This document shows, piece by piece, positions 1 to 11,929 of a stretch of 64,000 bases of DNA. The position numbers and the translations under genes are program-made. Position 1 is the stretch's first letter, and each line of letters begins with the position of its first letter. The DNA comes from Phoebastria nigripes. Its lineage: Eukaryota > Chordata > Aves > Procellariiformes > Diomedeidae. Location of the stretch: contig JAYKAV010002728.1 in assembly GCA_035582835.1 (NCBI GenBank), positions 64,453-128,452 on the forward strand, written 5' to 3'. The notes under the pieces are model-generated. The model searched no databases. It was given only the letters and a program-made list of their open reading frames with translations, and had not been told where the DNA came from.

Positions 1-47
1 CAGGAAAAGCAGAAAAGACCAAACACATCAAATGCACTGGAATGTAA

Positions 48-82
48 TTGTGTGCGTGCGCGTGCGTGTGTGTGTGTGTGTT
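48..82. repeat. GT/CG dinucleotide microsatellite
   Basis: This is an alternating purine-pyrimidine tract of TG units mixed with CG units. It lies inside the presumed 3' UTR and could adopt Z-DNA. Confidence 0.9.
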
Positions 83-1256
83 CTTAAACTGAATGCAGTC
101 TGACATCCCTTACCCCTTCTTTCTTCCACGTGCCTCACCTTTCCCCTTAGCCACAGAAAGGAGGGTCTCTTCCTGCGAATCCCATGCTGGAAGTTGGTTT
201 CTGGGAAGCGAAACCTAATGTCTGTGGGCTGTTTTTTAAAGCCATGTTTCAGTTCTGTCTTCAGACTCTTTGCTGCCTTTGGGGAACGGAGGGGTGGGAA
301 GGGTAGATTCTTAAACTGTTTTTAAAATCTATTATGGAAATTTTGCATGTATAAAGTTATTCTTAAATGTAAAGGAGTCTCCCCGATTTATGGACACAGC
401 TCCAGGAGAGCATCGTCACAGATTCCTCAGCTGCGGTTTTGATCAGACTATTCTGAAAGGAAAATTTGATAACAAAAGGGGAGAGACTGGTGTGATGGAA
501 AGATGATATTGTCAGTATCTCCTTAAATAAAGGTCAGAAGTTAGGCTTGTAAAAGGGAAATTTCAAAACAGCCCAAGGAATTTGTATGTCTGTTTTCACT
601 GGGTGCATTTGAAAATCCTGCCACTAAATTTGAGTTTGGGTATCTATCTAGACTGTTGGGTTTTTTTGGTAAAACTAATCACGTATCTCTTCTTCTGTTG
701 TCTTCAGTGGTATGTAGTACAGTCTCCCATGTTTCTAGGTAAAAGTCACTGATGAGAGTACTGTGAAATGTGGATTCACATTTTTCTCCTTCCCCTTCCT
801 GCATGACTTTTCTACTTTGGTGGGATACTTTTTTTTTTCTTTTTTAAAACTTCAGAGTCCTTCATCTGGAAAACAAAAAGGGTAAGGTGAGCTAGAATTT
901 GCAATGTACTTAATAAACTTTCCCTCAATGGAGGGTTTCCCCATGAGTTCTGATATTCACCAGAATATGATACTGTCCTGCTGCAGAAGTAAACCCGATG
1001 CTCTCCTGTGAGATTTCTGTCTGGATTAGTCCTGAAGTGCACACACCTTCTTTGCCATGGACTGAGACCCAGTGAGAATGTAGCATTTTGTTTATCCTGG
1101 TTGTGTGCCTCCAGGACTCCTGCCTGTACCAATGGTGACTGGGCAGAGCTCCTTTTTTTTGTATCTGTGCAGTATATTTGCTTTGTGCTTTCTTTCTTTG
1201 GTGCTTTTTAATACTTTAATACTTGGATTTTTTTTCTAATAACTGGTACAATTTTT

Positions 1257-1262
1257 AATAAA
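1257..1262 (+). terminator. Poly(A) signal AATAAA of the upstream gene
   Basis: This canonical hexamer is followed within 15-40 bases by a T/GT-rich downstream element (repeated TTTGTCTGTG and TTCTTTG-type sequence). It is the best 3'-end candidate in the first 10 kb and would end the putative BMF transcript. Confidence 0.6.
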
Positions 1263-1289
1263 ATTGTTAAATTCTTTGTCTGTGTTCTT

Positions 1290-4200
1290 TGTTTTATTTT
1301 TTAAGGGATGGAGGGCATTTACACAGCTGGCCCATTATCAGTGATACAATTTGGGTTGTTCAACTTTGAAAATATCTGGTAGATCCTGTTATGTGCACCC
1401 TAATACCAGGCCCTGCAACAAAGACAAGATTTTCTTTCCAGATTGGATTGCTCTCCTTGGGCATAATTTAATTTATGAAATAGTCTTTCAAGGAGGTATA
1501 TTCCCACGCTTGGATAGAGAACTNCTGCTACTTGGAGCTGCATGGTTAACTTGCTGCTTCAAATCAGGAAGATCTCTTAAGACGTATGTGGGATGCATCC
1601 TCCAAATTTGCAAAATGTAACCTTTGATGGCTGCTTGCCTACTGCCTACACAAGTACNTTCAAAGGCACTCAGGCCTTGAGAATAAAGACTCATTACTTG
1701 GTAATCCTACTAGGGAAATACAGTTCTCACTGGTCTTCTGACGTAAAGGCAGCGGAGGAAGGTGGCCGTGGCTTTGAGAGGGCTTGTAAGGTGGTAATGA
1801 CTCCCGCAAACACAGACATGAGAATGTCTTGGCCATCCCAAGTGACAGCAAGACACGTGTTTTGGTAATCATCAGGCCTGTCCTTAAGTTTTACTCTGTT
1901 CCTACAGGGAAAAACTACCTCCATTAAGTAACAGTAGTTAACCTGGTGGAGCAGAAATGGTGATGTGTGTATCGCGAATTATTTATAATATAGCTGGTCA
2001 AATTCCTTCAACCACATTCCTCCTCCAGTGCGATGCTGCTGGTACAGTGTTCATGGCAGGCTTTAGGGAACCCAGTTAACAATCCTACCCGATGTTAAGT
2101 TGCCTTGGCTGGTGTGTGCGTGTTACAAAAGGGCCTTTCATTCCAAGAACACATGATGTGTGTGGTATGAAAAGCCACATGTGCATCTAAGACCACAGGG
2201 GGAAAAAGACAGTTTTTCTTTTCATTGTATTAGATCTAGTGAGAAGTGTGTTCCCTGGCCAGCCTCATGTGACCGTGAAAGAGCCTGTTGTAACACACTG
2301 ATACGAGGGGACAGAAGTGAGATTGACTTAGATGGGAGGGTTGGCTCTGAATTTCCTCATTCTCCTGTGGTTAAATTCTCACCGTTAATTAAACTCTTGC
2401 TCTTAAAAGCTTTAATAATTCTTGTATCAAAGAGAAGAATGGCTTTTAAAAATGAACAGTTTGTAATGCTACCCCAGAAGCATTTGCCAAAGCAGCAGGA
2501 TGCATTGCACCTTGCTCAAAGCAAAGGCAAATGCACAGAGGTATAGACGGCCTCCCTTCCTCTGAGATCTCCAGGATTAATCTTGGCTCTTTGGTTTGGC
2601 TCTATCATGACTTGCTGTCTGTCATCCGGCCGTGGCAAAGTAGACTCAAGGTGCATGGAAACATTGTCAGGGTTAGGCATCAGGACCAAACACTACAGGC
2701 TGGAACACTCCTATTACAACAGAGATTAATACATTTTTTTTCTGTAGTTTGAAAGAAACTGGATATCCTAGAAAATGTACTTCAGAAAAGCTTTCTTCTT
2801 AAAATACTAAGCCTGCATACTAGCAGGGCACTTTCAAATTATTTCCAGCCATGGCCCCTTTCATGGCAATCACAACATGTCCCTCACTTTCTGTACTAAC
2901 ATGACTAGCACTTTAAGGGAAAATGAGTTTTGTTATTAACTTCCTAGCGGTATGCTGTAGGGACAAGGTAAAAAGTTTAAGTAGGATTACTGCTTCAAGG
3001 AAAAAATGTTTATCAAGAAGTGCTCAGCCTGTCTTGTTAAAAATAATAAAGCACTCTGAGGATGAGAAAGTTCTTTGGTTGCGCAAGCTACTGCACAAAG
3101 CACTCTATTTTCATGGCTCTGGCTGCTGAAGTTTAGAAGCCACTGTAGTATATGGATTGGGGAATATTTTTCAAGCACTCATGCCATTGTTTTACCGCGC
3201 AGTAAATGTGCTGGTCCTTAGTCTCTGCAATGTATATGCAAGCTTGGAAGCAGCTCTACTCCCCAGCTTTCTCCTTGTGCTCTCATACCTGAGTAATTCA
3301 GAAATAATCCAGCCCCATTTCCTCCTTTTGCCCCACCCCCCTTCTATTTATGGAGAGATGGGGTTTGGGAGGGAAAAAGTGCCCCAAAAGCAATTTTTGA
3401 CAGTTTTGGGAGATTGGTGTTAAAATGCAAGAGCTGCAATTGCTTCATTGTGCGTATCACTGGTTCCTGTTGAAAGGCTTGAACTGAAAGAAACCTGTTT
3501 CCAACAGGAATCTAACAAAGAGTGGATGATAATTTCTGGCAGCGGGTTGTCTTCCACCTGACATGATGCGTGGTACCCTAACACACGTACAGAGTCTGAG
3601 AACAAATCACCAGGCGTGATGCACTGACGTCAGTATTCATATTCCCCTCTATAAGTCCTTTAAATCTTGATTTCTCTTAAATGAATTATGTTCTCTGTAA
3701 CGTTCATAATGGACTCTTTTTTTTCTCCATTAAAGTCTGTGTCAGCATTCTCCTTCTCTGTGTTTTGCCTCAGGGCTCTTGATGTATACAAAGGCTCCTC
3801 TGTTTTCTGCTCTTAGTCACACGCTTTCACTCTTAACCTCAGCGCTATAAACTAAACATCCACCCACTATGGCTGGAGATGACCCTGTTTACGTCTGCTG
3901 CTCAAATCACGACAGCAACAGTCATGAAACTATGTTTTCATGGAGACAGTTAGCTCTTAATAAGAGGACAGCGAGGCTTGACTTCTTGTAACACTACGAG
4001 TTTTTGCAAAAATTGCAACAGAAATAAATAGCTGGGAAAAGTTAATGGAATCTGTAAAGAAATGGCTTGTTTCAATCATTTTATTTCACTACCTTTTTAA
4101 ACTACTGTAGATGATCCGTTGCAGCAGTCCCCTGTGGTATTGGGACACGCCAACTCAATCCGAGACAGCAAGGGCACAGGTAGGGGAGTGGGGCTTACGT

Positions 4201-5010
4201 TAACGTTTCAGGGCTGGTCATGGTGATCAGCCTGGACCACGACTCTCTGCTATGCCAGCAGCGAGTGTAGAACAGCAGGGTCACCCACACCACTGAGAAA
4301 CTCCCATTTTTGGACGCCTTTGCTACCAGCCTTACTGCCATGACTGCTAAGCAGGGGGCTGGTTGAGAAAATGTCTCTTCCTAAGGAGACCACCAGCCTG
4401 TAGGAACCAAGGTGAGCAGCGACAGGTTTGGGAACGCGAGGGAAAGGGGCAGGAACACTGTTAATTCACAGTGTGGGACAACTTTTTTTGCAGGTGGCTG
4501 AAACAGGCTGTCAAGCTGCAGCCAGGTTTACTTCTCTGCAGGCACAACCGTCTGAAGAGCGTGCTGGGAGCAAGGTGCAGTTCTGCATGAGGGGCTGCTG
4601 CTCTCCTGGCTGGGTGTCAGCAGGTGCCGCTGGAGGCAGAGCAGTCCTGGGGGAGGGCGGCTGCTCTGACCCCCTGCCTTACCCGTGGTCACCTGCTGCG
4701 CTCCCCCTTCCCTTTCATCATTTGGCAAGAAGGTGCTGAGATGCTGTTATTATAAAAAGGATTCCAGTGTCTTCCCGACGGGTCTTCCCTGCGACCCTGC
4801 CCATCATGGCCAGCGCTGGGGTGGCAGCTTGCTGGCTCTCCCCGCACCACTCCCCTTCGCGCAGGGAAGCCCGGGGCTCCGCAGCCGGCAGCCAGCTTGC
4901 TCCGTCTCCTTGGCACTCGCACACAGCCCTCCTCTGACAGGACGGGGTCGCAGAGCTCATTTTGCCTGTCAGTGTGAGCACGCTCCCCATAGAATATTTG
5001 CTGGCACTTT
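1290..5010. other. Intergenic, no gene recognised
   Basis: Short open frames in this interval have no recognisable domains, no consistent splice sites and overlap each other on both strands. The only local signal that stands out is a perfect cAMP-response-element palindrome at 3,623-3,634. GC content rises at about 4,500-4,990 without a convincing CpG island. Confidence 0.6.
3623..3634. promoter_or_regulatory. Perfect CRE palindrome (ACTGACGTCAGT)
   Basis: The sequence is a 12-bp perfect inverted repeat containing the full CREB/ATF consensus TGACGTCA at 3,625-3,632. Full-length CREs are much rarer than half sites. It lies about 2.3 kb downstream of the presumed end of the upstream gene, with no promoter or exon next to it, so any function is unknown. 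Confidence 0.35.
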
Positions 5011-5014
5011 CATT

Positions 5015-5182
5015 AGTCTAATTTTAAATATCCCAAGTGAATGCCTTTCTACTATTTCCCTCGGGAGACTGCTGTACCTACTAATAAATCTCACTGACAA
5101 AAGGTTTTCCCCAGTATCCATCCTAACTTCTTTCTCTCTTAATTTTATTCCAATACCCTAGTTGTATGTCCTTGTGTCACTT
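5015..5182 (-). mobile_element. Degraded CR1-like LINE fragment (antisense on plus strand)
   Basis: The plus strand reads like the reverse complement of a CR1 3' region. It has the features 'TCTAATTTTAAATATCCCAA', 'CCCTCGGGAGACTG', 'AGTATCCATCCTAA' and a 'CCCTAGTTGTATGTCCTT' end. These correspond to the well-known CR1 segment about a line surviving as a 3'-terminal remnant. It is heavily mutated and short, as expected for a 5'-truncated old copy. The assignment is from memory of the family and not from a search. Confidence 0.6.
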
Positions 5183-5224
5183 TGCAAGGAAACCTTACCA
5201 AAGCCATTTCTATAACTAGTGCAC

Positions 5225-5290
5225 CCCAGAGCTCACTGAACTCCTTGGCAAAAGCTCCTGCTGACTTCAATGTACTTGCAGCTGGCTTTC
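5225..5290. repeat. Old sauropsid interspersed repeat fragment
   Basis: The motif 'CTGAACTCCTTGGCAAAAGC' followed by 'TGCTGACTTCAATG' resembles a very common reptile and bird repeat in which 'CTGAAGTCAATGGCAAAACT' precedes 'CCATTGACTTCAATGG'. It is only about 65 bp and diverged. Confidence 0.4.
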
Positions 5291-5294
5291 AGGG

Positions 5295-6525
5295 AAAGCT
5301 CTGCCTTTCCCCTCGGTGCAAGCCTATATCCCTGGAGCCAGCATGGTGTGGCACAGCAAGGCTTGGTTAGTGTTGCCACCCAGTCCTTTCACTGCTGCCC
5401 TCGTCCCCTTTCTGCCTGGGACCACCAAAGACTTCAGCGAGGGTCTGAAAATGGAAAACAAGATGTATTAACCCAGGATATTTTTCAGGCTTTTGGAGGT
5501 GCCCAGCACCCCTGCCTGCTGGCACCGGCTCCCCCAGCGGGACCAGCAGCCTGTGGGATTTGGGGCCGAGGCTCCAGCAGGCACATATGTCCTGGGAGCA
5601 GCTCACCTGGGAGCAGCAACCTGGCTCCACCACCCGAGTACTGCTGGTCCGGCAGCCACAGCTGTGTCCCTGTATGGCAATGTCCCTGCCTGGGGTTACA
5701 CTAGTAACAACAACATGGCATTCGTTGCTGCAAAGTCGGATGCAGTAAAGCATATCCCTTCATTTCCTTCCCAGTATGATCGTGAGTCANGGTTCTTGGG
5801 AGCAGTTAACAGGGGAAACCAAACAGTGCCTCAAGTTGTTCCCAAACATGAACAAATACTTAATCAATCAGGGATTTATCAGAAAAAGAAATGTTTAATG
5901 ATGTAAGCTGTTATTGGGAGCTGACGTTATGTGGTCCTTATGCCTCCACCTGAACTAGGCACTTTTCCTTCAGGTAGCCTCACCCACAGAAACAAAACCA
6001 TCCTCGTTCCCACTGCAGTGGTTCACTTGCCCTTTGGAAAAGAAGAACCAAAGCAGAGCACTTGGCTTTCCACCAACTGCCCATGAAGTTGGCTTGGGTG
6101 AGTCTCCTTTGCTGGAGGGGGGTTACCACAGCCCACCCCTACAGCAGGTCTCTCCTTGACATGGTAGATGTGGCTTGCAATTCCTAATATCCCACTGAGT
6201 TGTGATCTCTAGGTAAAGGTGCTGGGGGTCGGTTAACCAATTTGGCACTTTATCAGAGCGGATACAACAGAAAAAGGAGGAAGATGGGGAAGGGAATTAC
6301 TACTCCTGGTTGTTACGCTCTCTTGTAACATAAAACACAGAATAAGATCCAGCAAGGGGCATAGGTGCTTTCCTGTCCCTTTTGGTATTGAAGTCCACAC
6401 CCACAGTCTCATCCAGCTGCCGCCTAACCCTGGAAGGGCTTTTCACATTCAAGTTCCCCAAAAGCCTAAAATCCTGCCAGAGGCGCTGAACGTCTCAGGA
6501 CCGATCTCATGGCAAAAAGTCCTGT
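5295..6525. other. Intergenic, GC-richer, no gene recognised
   Basis: A GC-rich patch at about 5,480-5,700 supports overlapping short frames on both strands (up to 144 codons). These lack domain similarity and one contains an ambiguous base, so they look like chance frames. Nothing else is recognised. Confidence 0.55.
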
Positions 6526-6529
6526 GTTA

Positions 6530-7215
6530 TCTAGTAAGCCGGTGCTTTTCTGCCTCTCTCATTTGAGGTATCTGTTGGGGCAGCCTGTTTCAGAGCACAC
6601 CACCAAAGCAGGGTTCACAAAAGATGCAGGGAAGGGTAATTCTTTCTCTGCTGTCAGCCAATATCTTAGATTTGAGCACTCATCCAGAGTCATCGTCTGC
6701 TGCCAGACAGGATCTGAGCCTGGTGCTCTCTGCTCCCAGAGGAGTGCCCTACACACATGCCTGGTCAGGCTGGGTTGCTCTGAACGTCTCCTGCTGAAGC
6801 TGTAACACTTCGATGTTTTTTAGNCCAGAGAGCAGGGAAAGAGTGTGAATACAACCATCTTAGGGCTAGCAAAAGCATGACATGAATGTAAAATCTGTGT
6901 TCCTGTTTACAATCAGTTGAATTTGAGGGTTCAAGTCTTTGAACCCAGCTTGAGGGAGGCTTCCCTGTGAGGTATTCAAAGTCTCAAGAGAAGTGTTTTA
7001 TTGGACACTCTCCTTATTTTCTTTGTGCCTCAGTGGCCCTCCCAGCTGCCTCCCCGCTGAGGACACCGGCCTGGGTGGCCTCTGCTCTTAGACACCTGCT
7101 GCTTCTTAGGTTGCCTGAGGGGCAGCTCAGGTGCCCCGTTCAGGGCGGTGGAGCCGATGGAGCGGCTAGGCCTAAAAGTTGGGTCTTGCAGAGTTCAAAG
7201 TTAGGCTGTTAACTT
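6530..7215. repeat. Old sauropsid interspersed repeat, about 0.7 kb
   Basis: The core at about 6,690-6,815 has the series 'GATCTGAGCCTGGTGCTCTC', 'CCCAGAGGAGTGCCCTA' and 'TCTCCTGCTGAAGCTGT'. These match in order a repeat widespread in turtles and crocodilians (the 'gattcgaacctgggtctccc ... gtgagtgccctaaccac' element). Downstream text with 'TTAGACACCTG' and 'TAGGTTGCCTGAGG' motifs continues the resemblance to about 7,215. The boundaries are approximate and the class (LINE-derived or DNA transposon) is not resolved. Confidence 0.5.
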
Positions 7216-8249
7216 GCCTTTGTCTTTGTGCTCCTACTTACTCATCACTGTGCAAAATAGGGTAGTGGATTTTGTTAATCTCAGAATAGACACAGTTCTA
7301 TAATGGGACATTACTTCTGTGCATTGCACTTCTTTGTCTGTGATAAGATATGGTTTCTAATGTCTCTTTTTTTTTGAGTTGGTACTTGTCCAGAGCACTT
7401 CTTCATGTTGCCAACTAGTGATTAATTGGCTGTACTGAAAGGTTCAACACTTTACTGTACGTTTACCAGAGGAGGTAGAGGAATGTGTGCTCTATATAGA
7501 GTAAAAGCATGCCCTAAGTGGGTTTAAAAATGGGTCATCGCTTGCTCATTTTAGAATCTGTGCCCTTAAAACACATAAAGAAAGGTGCCCTACCTTTTTG
7601 GTACCATCTTTTTTTTATCTTAATGATGAGTGGGAATCTCAGTGGGAAGTTCGGAGACTTCTGTTTATCTTCAGGTAAACACAGCACAGACAGCTCAAGC
7701 ACAAACCTCCTTGTCCTACCCCAGTGTTGTCAGCTGTCATAAAGAATGTGGTTTTGTCCCTTGCTGCAGGAATTTCCATGATGATGAAACAATTTTTACC
7801 TCCCAACAGTTCAGGGGAAAAAAATTATTAAACTAATAATATTTTAATTAGCCGTAGTTTCAGTTACAGTACCTATGCTGACTGAGATGTCTTTCAGCAT
7901 GCTGAGCCATATATTAAGGCTTTGGAGGGTTAATGGTCCACTTCGCAGCTAGGAGACTCGAGAACACTTTGAGCAAAGCTTGGAATGGGACCCAGCTCTC
8001 TAATTCACAGAACTATGTCTCAGCTACTTGCTACATAGCCTTTTAAAAGGAAATCCCAAATTAGGACCTTCTACAATCCATGTTGTCACCCTTCTGCAAG
8101 AGAACTTCATGAAGCAATTTGACCTTGTTCCTACTTCTGTGTTAGCATCTGATTTGTTAGCCCTAAAGTTGGAAATTCATGCTCTTGCAACCAGACATCC
8201 ATGGTTCATGTCTTGCAGATGACCCAAACATGGGTGTGTTTCAGCTGGC

Positions 8250-8330
8250 CATGACGCTTGTAACCACTAGACCACAATCTGCTCCCAGAGCCAAGAATAG
8301 CAGGAAGATTTCTGATGTTCGACTTTCAAC
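8250..8330. repeat. Old sauropsid repeat fragment ('taaccactagaccac' type)
   Basis: The text 'TAACCACTAGACCACA' followed by 'CTCCCAGAGCCAAGAATAGC' closely resembles a repeat that is ubiquitous in turtle and crocodilian DNA and present as relics in birds. Only about 80 bp survive. Confidence 0.5.
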
Positions 8331-8924
8331 AAAGCTGCCTCCCTTGCAAGACATTTTGGAGTGTTGGCAATGTTAGTAAACGGACAGGGACCCTAGGAGT
8401 GGGCAGGTAGAATTGGAAATGGAAAGGCAGGACAAAAAAGAAAAAGGATTTTTTAAAGCATTTTCTAGTCCTGTTTTTTAGTGTAGGTTTTGTTTGGGTT
8501 TCTTTTGAGTCTGACTCACAATTTTTAAATTTGTGGTAGGTTATAGTGTTGCCAAACCTAATATATCTTATCCTTCATCTAATCCTCTCTCCAAAGTTTT
8601 CATGCTTATTCAGTCCTTGATCTGTCTTTTGGGATGGCTTCTAAGGATACCAACCAGTAGCAGATGTGATAGGATTTTTTTTTTTGTATTGTGGACATCT
8701 CCTGAAAGAACTGCACCAAAATAACAAAACAGCCACAGCTTTTGGGGGCTACCAAACACCCTCCAGACAGTCGCTACTTTCAGTCATTGCCAGCCTAAGT
8801 TGATTTGAACAGGGAACTGATAAAGAAATGCTGTCAAGCCCAGGCAAGTTATGTTTCTGCTTCTCCATCTGAATCATTTCTTGACTGCTTGTTGAATGCT
8901 TGAGAGCAAGTTGGGCGCCTTCCA

Positions 8925-9010
8925 AAAAAAAGCAAAGATAGCCTCCCTGTCCCAGAGAGGTTACAGTGCAAACAGAGACTACCCAGCATGTAATAGCAAT
9001 CTTCCGTGCG
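8925..9010 (-). repeat. Old CR1/L3-type 3' end fragment
   Basis: The motif 'CCTCCCTGTCCCAGAGAGG' followed by 'TTACAGTGCAAACAGAGACT' parallels the common text '...gtccctgccccaaagagcttacagtctaaatagac' of an ancient CR1/L3-type tail, in the same orientation as the better copy at 40,990-41,135. Confidence 0.45.
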
Positions 9011-9728
9011 TACGGGAAGCAACGGAGGCAGTTGATCATATGGATTGTGTAGGCAGGACCTAAAGACTGATGTGAGGCTGTATTAGTTGCTTGTCTGTGT
9101 TATTGGCCTGTTAGAGTTCCCCGGTGCACGGCCCTGAGAAGCACTTCATGTCAGGGGCAGGGGGGACGCAGCCCAGGACAGGTCGCTGAGCCAAGACATG
9201 TCCCACTGGTTGCACTATACACATACATAATGTTTTAAACTGAGCTTAGTAAAAGGATTTGCATGGATATCCCACATGATCCAAGTGACCAAGGCTTAGT
9301 TACCAAGCTTTTCAACAGGAAAGGAGGCTTCTGGATCAAAAATTACAATGTTTCAGCATACATAAATTACAGGTTCGTCTCTCTACGTACTGACAGTTAT
9401 AAACAGCTCTTTCTTGGCCCTAGGTCAGATGTATGGCTTTGACCATAATTACATTCTTTGTAGATAACTTATTTTTGTTTTGGGTACCAGAGTTTTCGTA
9501 ATGGACCCGGCCTTTGCGTTCCTGTTTGTGTCTCCTGCTCCCTTCTTCTGCCATGACTGCCACCTCCTGCTGCCAGCAGCATCTGGGTGCTCAGGACAAG
9601 GGACGTGCAGCATGGGTCACCAGCAAGGTAAGGGGAGCTCAGCAGGGAAAAGCTCCGAGTTTTGAGCAGGACTACGGCAGTATAGTGAGAAGCCCTGGCG
9701 TGGTGGTGTGCGGTGAAGGGGGACTTCG

Positions 9729-9755
9729 CCCTGCCTGCCTGCCTGCCTGCCTGCC
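9729..9755. repeat. TGCC tetranucleotide microsatellite
   Basis: Six near-perfect CCTG/TGCC units in a row form this short tract. Confidence 0.9.
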
Positions 9756-11584
9756 AGAGGAGGAAGCAGTGTTCTTTATCACTCTTGTTTCCCTCTGTCC
9801 TGTAGTCAGGTTTTCTGCTTGTTTTTCATTGTGCCCTTCATGTGTTTTCCATCTCTCCAGAAATCACTGGCTTTGTTTAAAATAGACTCGAAGCGGCTGC
9901 CAAGACTTTATCCAGAGAGAGAGAGAAAAACGCACAGACGCCAAGTTCCTATAGAGTTATCAAAAGCTTTCACTCCCCATCAAGATCTCTGAATATACCA
10001 GAAACCTGGTCTTCTCAGGAAGAGCTCTGCATAGTCACTATAGCTCTTCCTGCAAGAGCCACCAAAACATTTCTGCCCGGGAGAGTGCATCTCAGCTCCC
10101 AGTGGTGTCTCCCGAGATCTGCTTGTAAGTGCGCTCACAAGCCTCTGACATACTACGATTTTGGTCTTTCTTTGCAATGCATTGAATATATACAGAAAAA
10201 TCACGACGTTAGAAGAAAATGGCTTAAGGATGTTTGACTCAGAAAACTTTAAAGGTACTACGCTCATAAAGTAACAGATTTCATCAGAGCACAGCTTTGT
10301 GTTGTAGGCTTGTAGCCAAGGAGGATTCACCTTGGGGGGCTCTGCTGAGTATGTTTGCCTTCTCTTTATGCTTTACCACCTTTTTCTAACCCAACCCTAA
10401 AGGGATTTCCTGCTTTGTCTCTGAAAGGAGATGCTATTGCTAAGTAATTCCCAGCTTGGAGCTTAGCATCTCCTCTCTGCAACAGTTCCAAGTCAGCAAG
10501 ATGATAAGTATACGCAAAATTGAAAACAGAATCAGCTCCTTCATCACCAGCGCAAAAGATACTAAAATGGAGACAAAAACGAATGTCCTTTGCTTTTAGG
10601 TAGAGCAGTTTGATTTACCTCTGGCTTTTGGACCTGTTTCCTAATATTTCTTGATCAGAAAAGCTTATTGAAAATACTTGAGGTAGCTGGTGGGGAGAGA
10701 CTTTCCTAACAGAAGCAGCTCTTTCTGACAGAAGTAACCAAGCCTGGAGCAGGCTCTATGAGCACCACTCCTCCCACCAGGACTGAAAATGCAACAACTG
10801 AAAGCCAGCAGCTCTGAAGTTTCAGTTGCTAGAACAAGCTGTGATGTACATCTAAAAGATACTAGGAGCAAAGGGGTGTTCCTTGCATGCTTTGGTTTTG
10901 AAGGGGCAGCAAGGTCTCATTTTGCCTGTGGCACTCTGCAGTCTCTTGCCACCTGCTCTTTCTTGAACTGAGGTCTCTGCATTTACACCTTGGCCATTGC
11001 CTGCTTCTTATTTTTCCCAGGCGCTCTGGATGGTCCTAGGAAGCCAGTCTTTCAGTTCATCTTGGTTGCTTGCTCACCCAGTTCCAGTTGTTCTGCCTTT
11101 CTGTGCCCCAAATCTGAGTTTCCCTGGAGTTGCCTCAGTGATTTGGTACCTTTCGCAGTGGGACCTCGCAGTAGGGCATCAGGGAGGGAAAGCTGCCTTG
11201 TCTGAAGGAAGTGTGTGGTGGATGCCAGAGTTTTTTAATGTTAAAAGAGAGGGAGAGTTACAATTTTAGATGAAGTGTAAAAAAGATGATCTCCTGTTTC
11301 TCCTCCTATTGCTCGTCTCCATCCTCCCCTTTGAAGCTGTCCTTCTCTGCTCTCAGCTCTGTCACAGGTAATCTCAGTTTGGTGTAGCCAGTTCCTCCTC
11401 TTACTCTTCCTGGGAAAACAATGGGAACTCCTGGGAAATGGGAGTGTCCCTGACGATGCCTCCCATGTATGTGTGTGCATCCATACTGTGATTAAGTCTG
11501 CAATTATAGTAAGCACATGGAGAACTCAATGCACAAAGTATGAACTTGTTGTTTTGAAAGTCTGGGCAATAACATCTTGATGAC

Positions 11585-11715
11585 TGACTTTATCTCTGTA
11601 AATAATGGCTGAAAAATACTTACTTCTTCATAGTATTGTGAAGATTCAGAATACTTCAGAAAGTGTTTTGGGGGAAATTGCTGCTCCTGGTACTATTATA
11701 AATTAAATCTTTGGT
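11585..11715 (+). repeat. MIR/L3-like fragment
   Basis: Relics in order are 'ATCTCTGTAAATAATGGCTG', 'AATACTTACTTC', 'TATTGTGAAGATTCAGA' and 'AAAGTGTTTTGGGGG'. They correspond to the tail 'atctgtaaaatggggataataatacttacc ... gttgtgaagatt ... aaagcgctttgag' of MIR and L3 elements. Divergence is high. Confidence 0.5.
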
Positions 11716-11880
11716 CATTCACCTCATTCATGGTGTTAACGCTCCATAAGAAAGGAGTGCTACTTTCATTGCTTTTTTCCTAATACTGCTTTTCTGCCAT
11801 TTTGAGCAGGGAATGCTCAAAAACTCTTGAGTCACAAAACATCTTTCTGTCTAACCCAGCGCATTGAATACCTAATTCAG

Positions 11881-11929
11881 TGGGGGGTGGTGGTGGGGGT
11901 GGTGGGGAAGACTCTCTCTCTCTCTCTCA
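11881..11929. repeat. G-rich (GGTGGT)-type tract followed by CT dinucleotide repeat
   Basis: A purine-rich stretch of GGTGG/GGGGT units runs directly into about nine CT dinucleotides. Both parts are simple-sequence DNA. Confidence 0.85.

Larger units (their letters stand above)
1..1285 (+). other. Probable terminal 3' UTR of an upstream plus-strand gene, likely BMF
   Basis: No coding frame of note is visible here. The stretch is AT-rich and carries three AATAAA hexamers on the plus strand (526-531, 912-917, 1,257-1,262). The last is followed by a T- and GT-rich stretch at about 1,273-1,300, the usual arrangement of a cleavage and polyadenylation site. The identity is inferred from gene order. 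In human the order is BMF, SRP14, EIF2AK4, with BMF and SRP14 on one strand and EIF2AK4 opposing, and the SRP14 and EIF2AK4 genes here keep that arrangement. BMF encodes a BH3-only pro-apoptotic protein and has a long 3' UTR. No BH3-coding exon is inside the window, so the stop codon would lie to the left. It could instead be the end of a non-coding transcript. Confidence 0.45.
7220..11580. other. Intergenic, no gene recognised
   Basis: Two short old repeat remnants (about 8,250-8,330 and 8,925-9,010) and a TGCC tetranucleotide tract lie here and are listed separately. Remaining open frames are under 130 codons, overlap on opposite strands and show no recognisable protein family. Confidence 0.55.
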
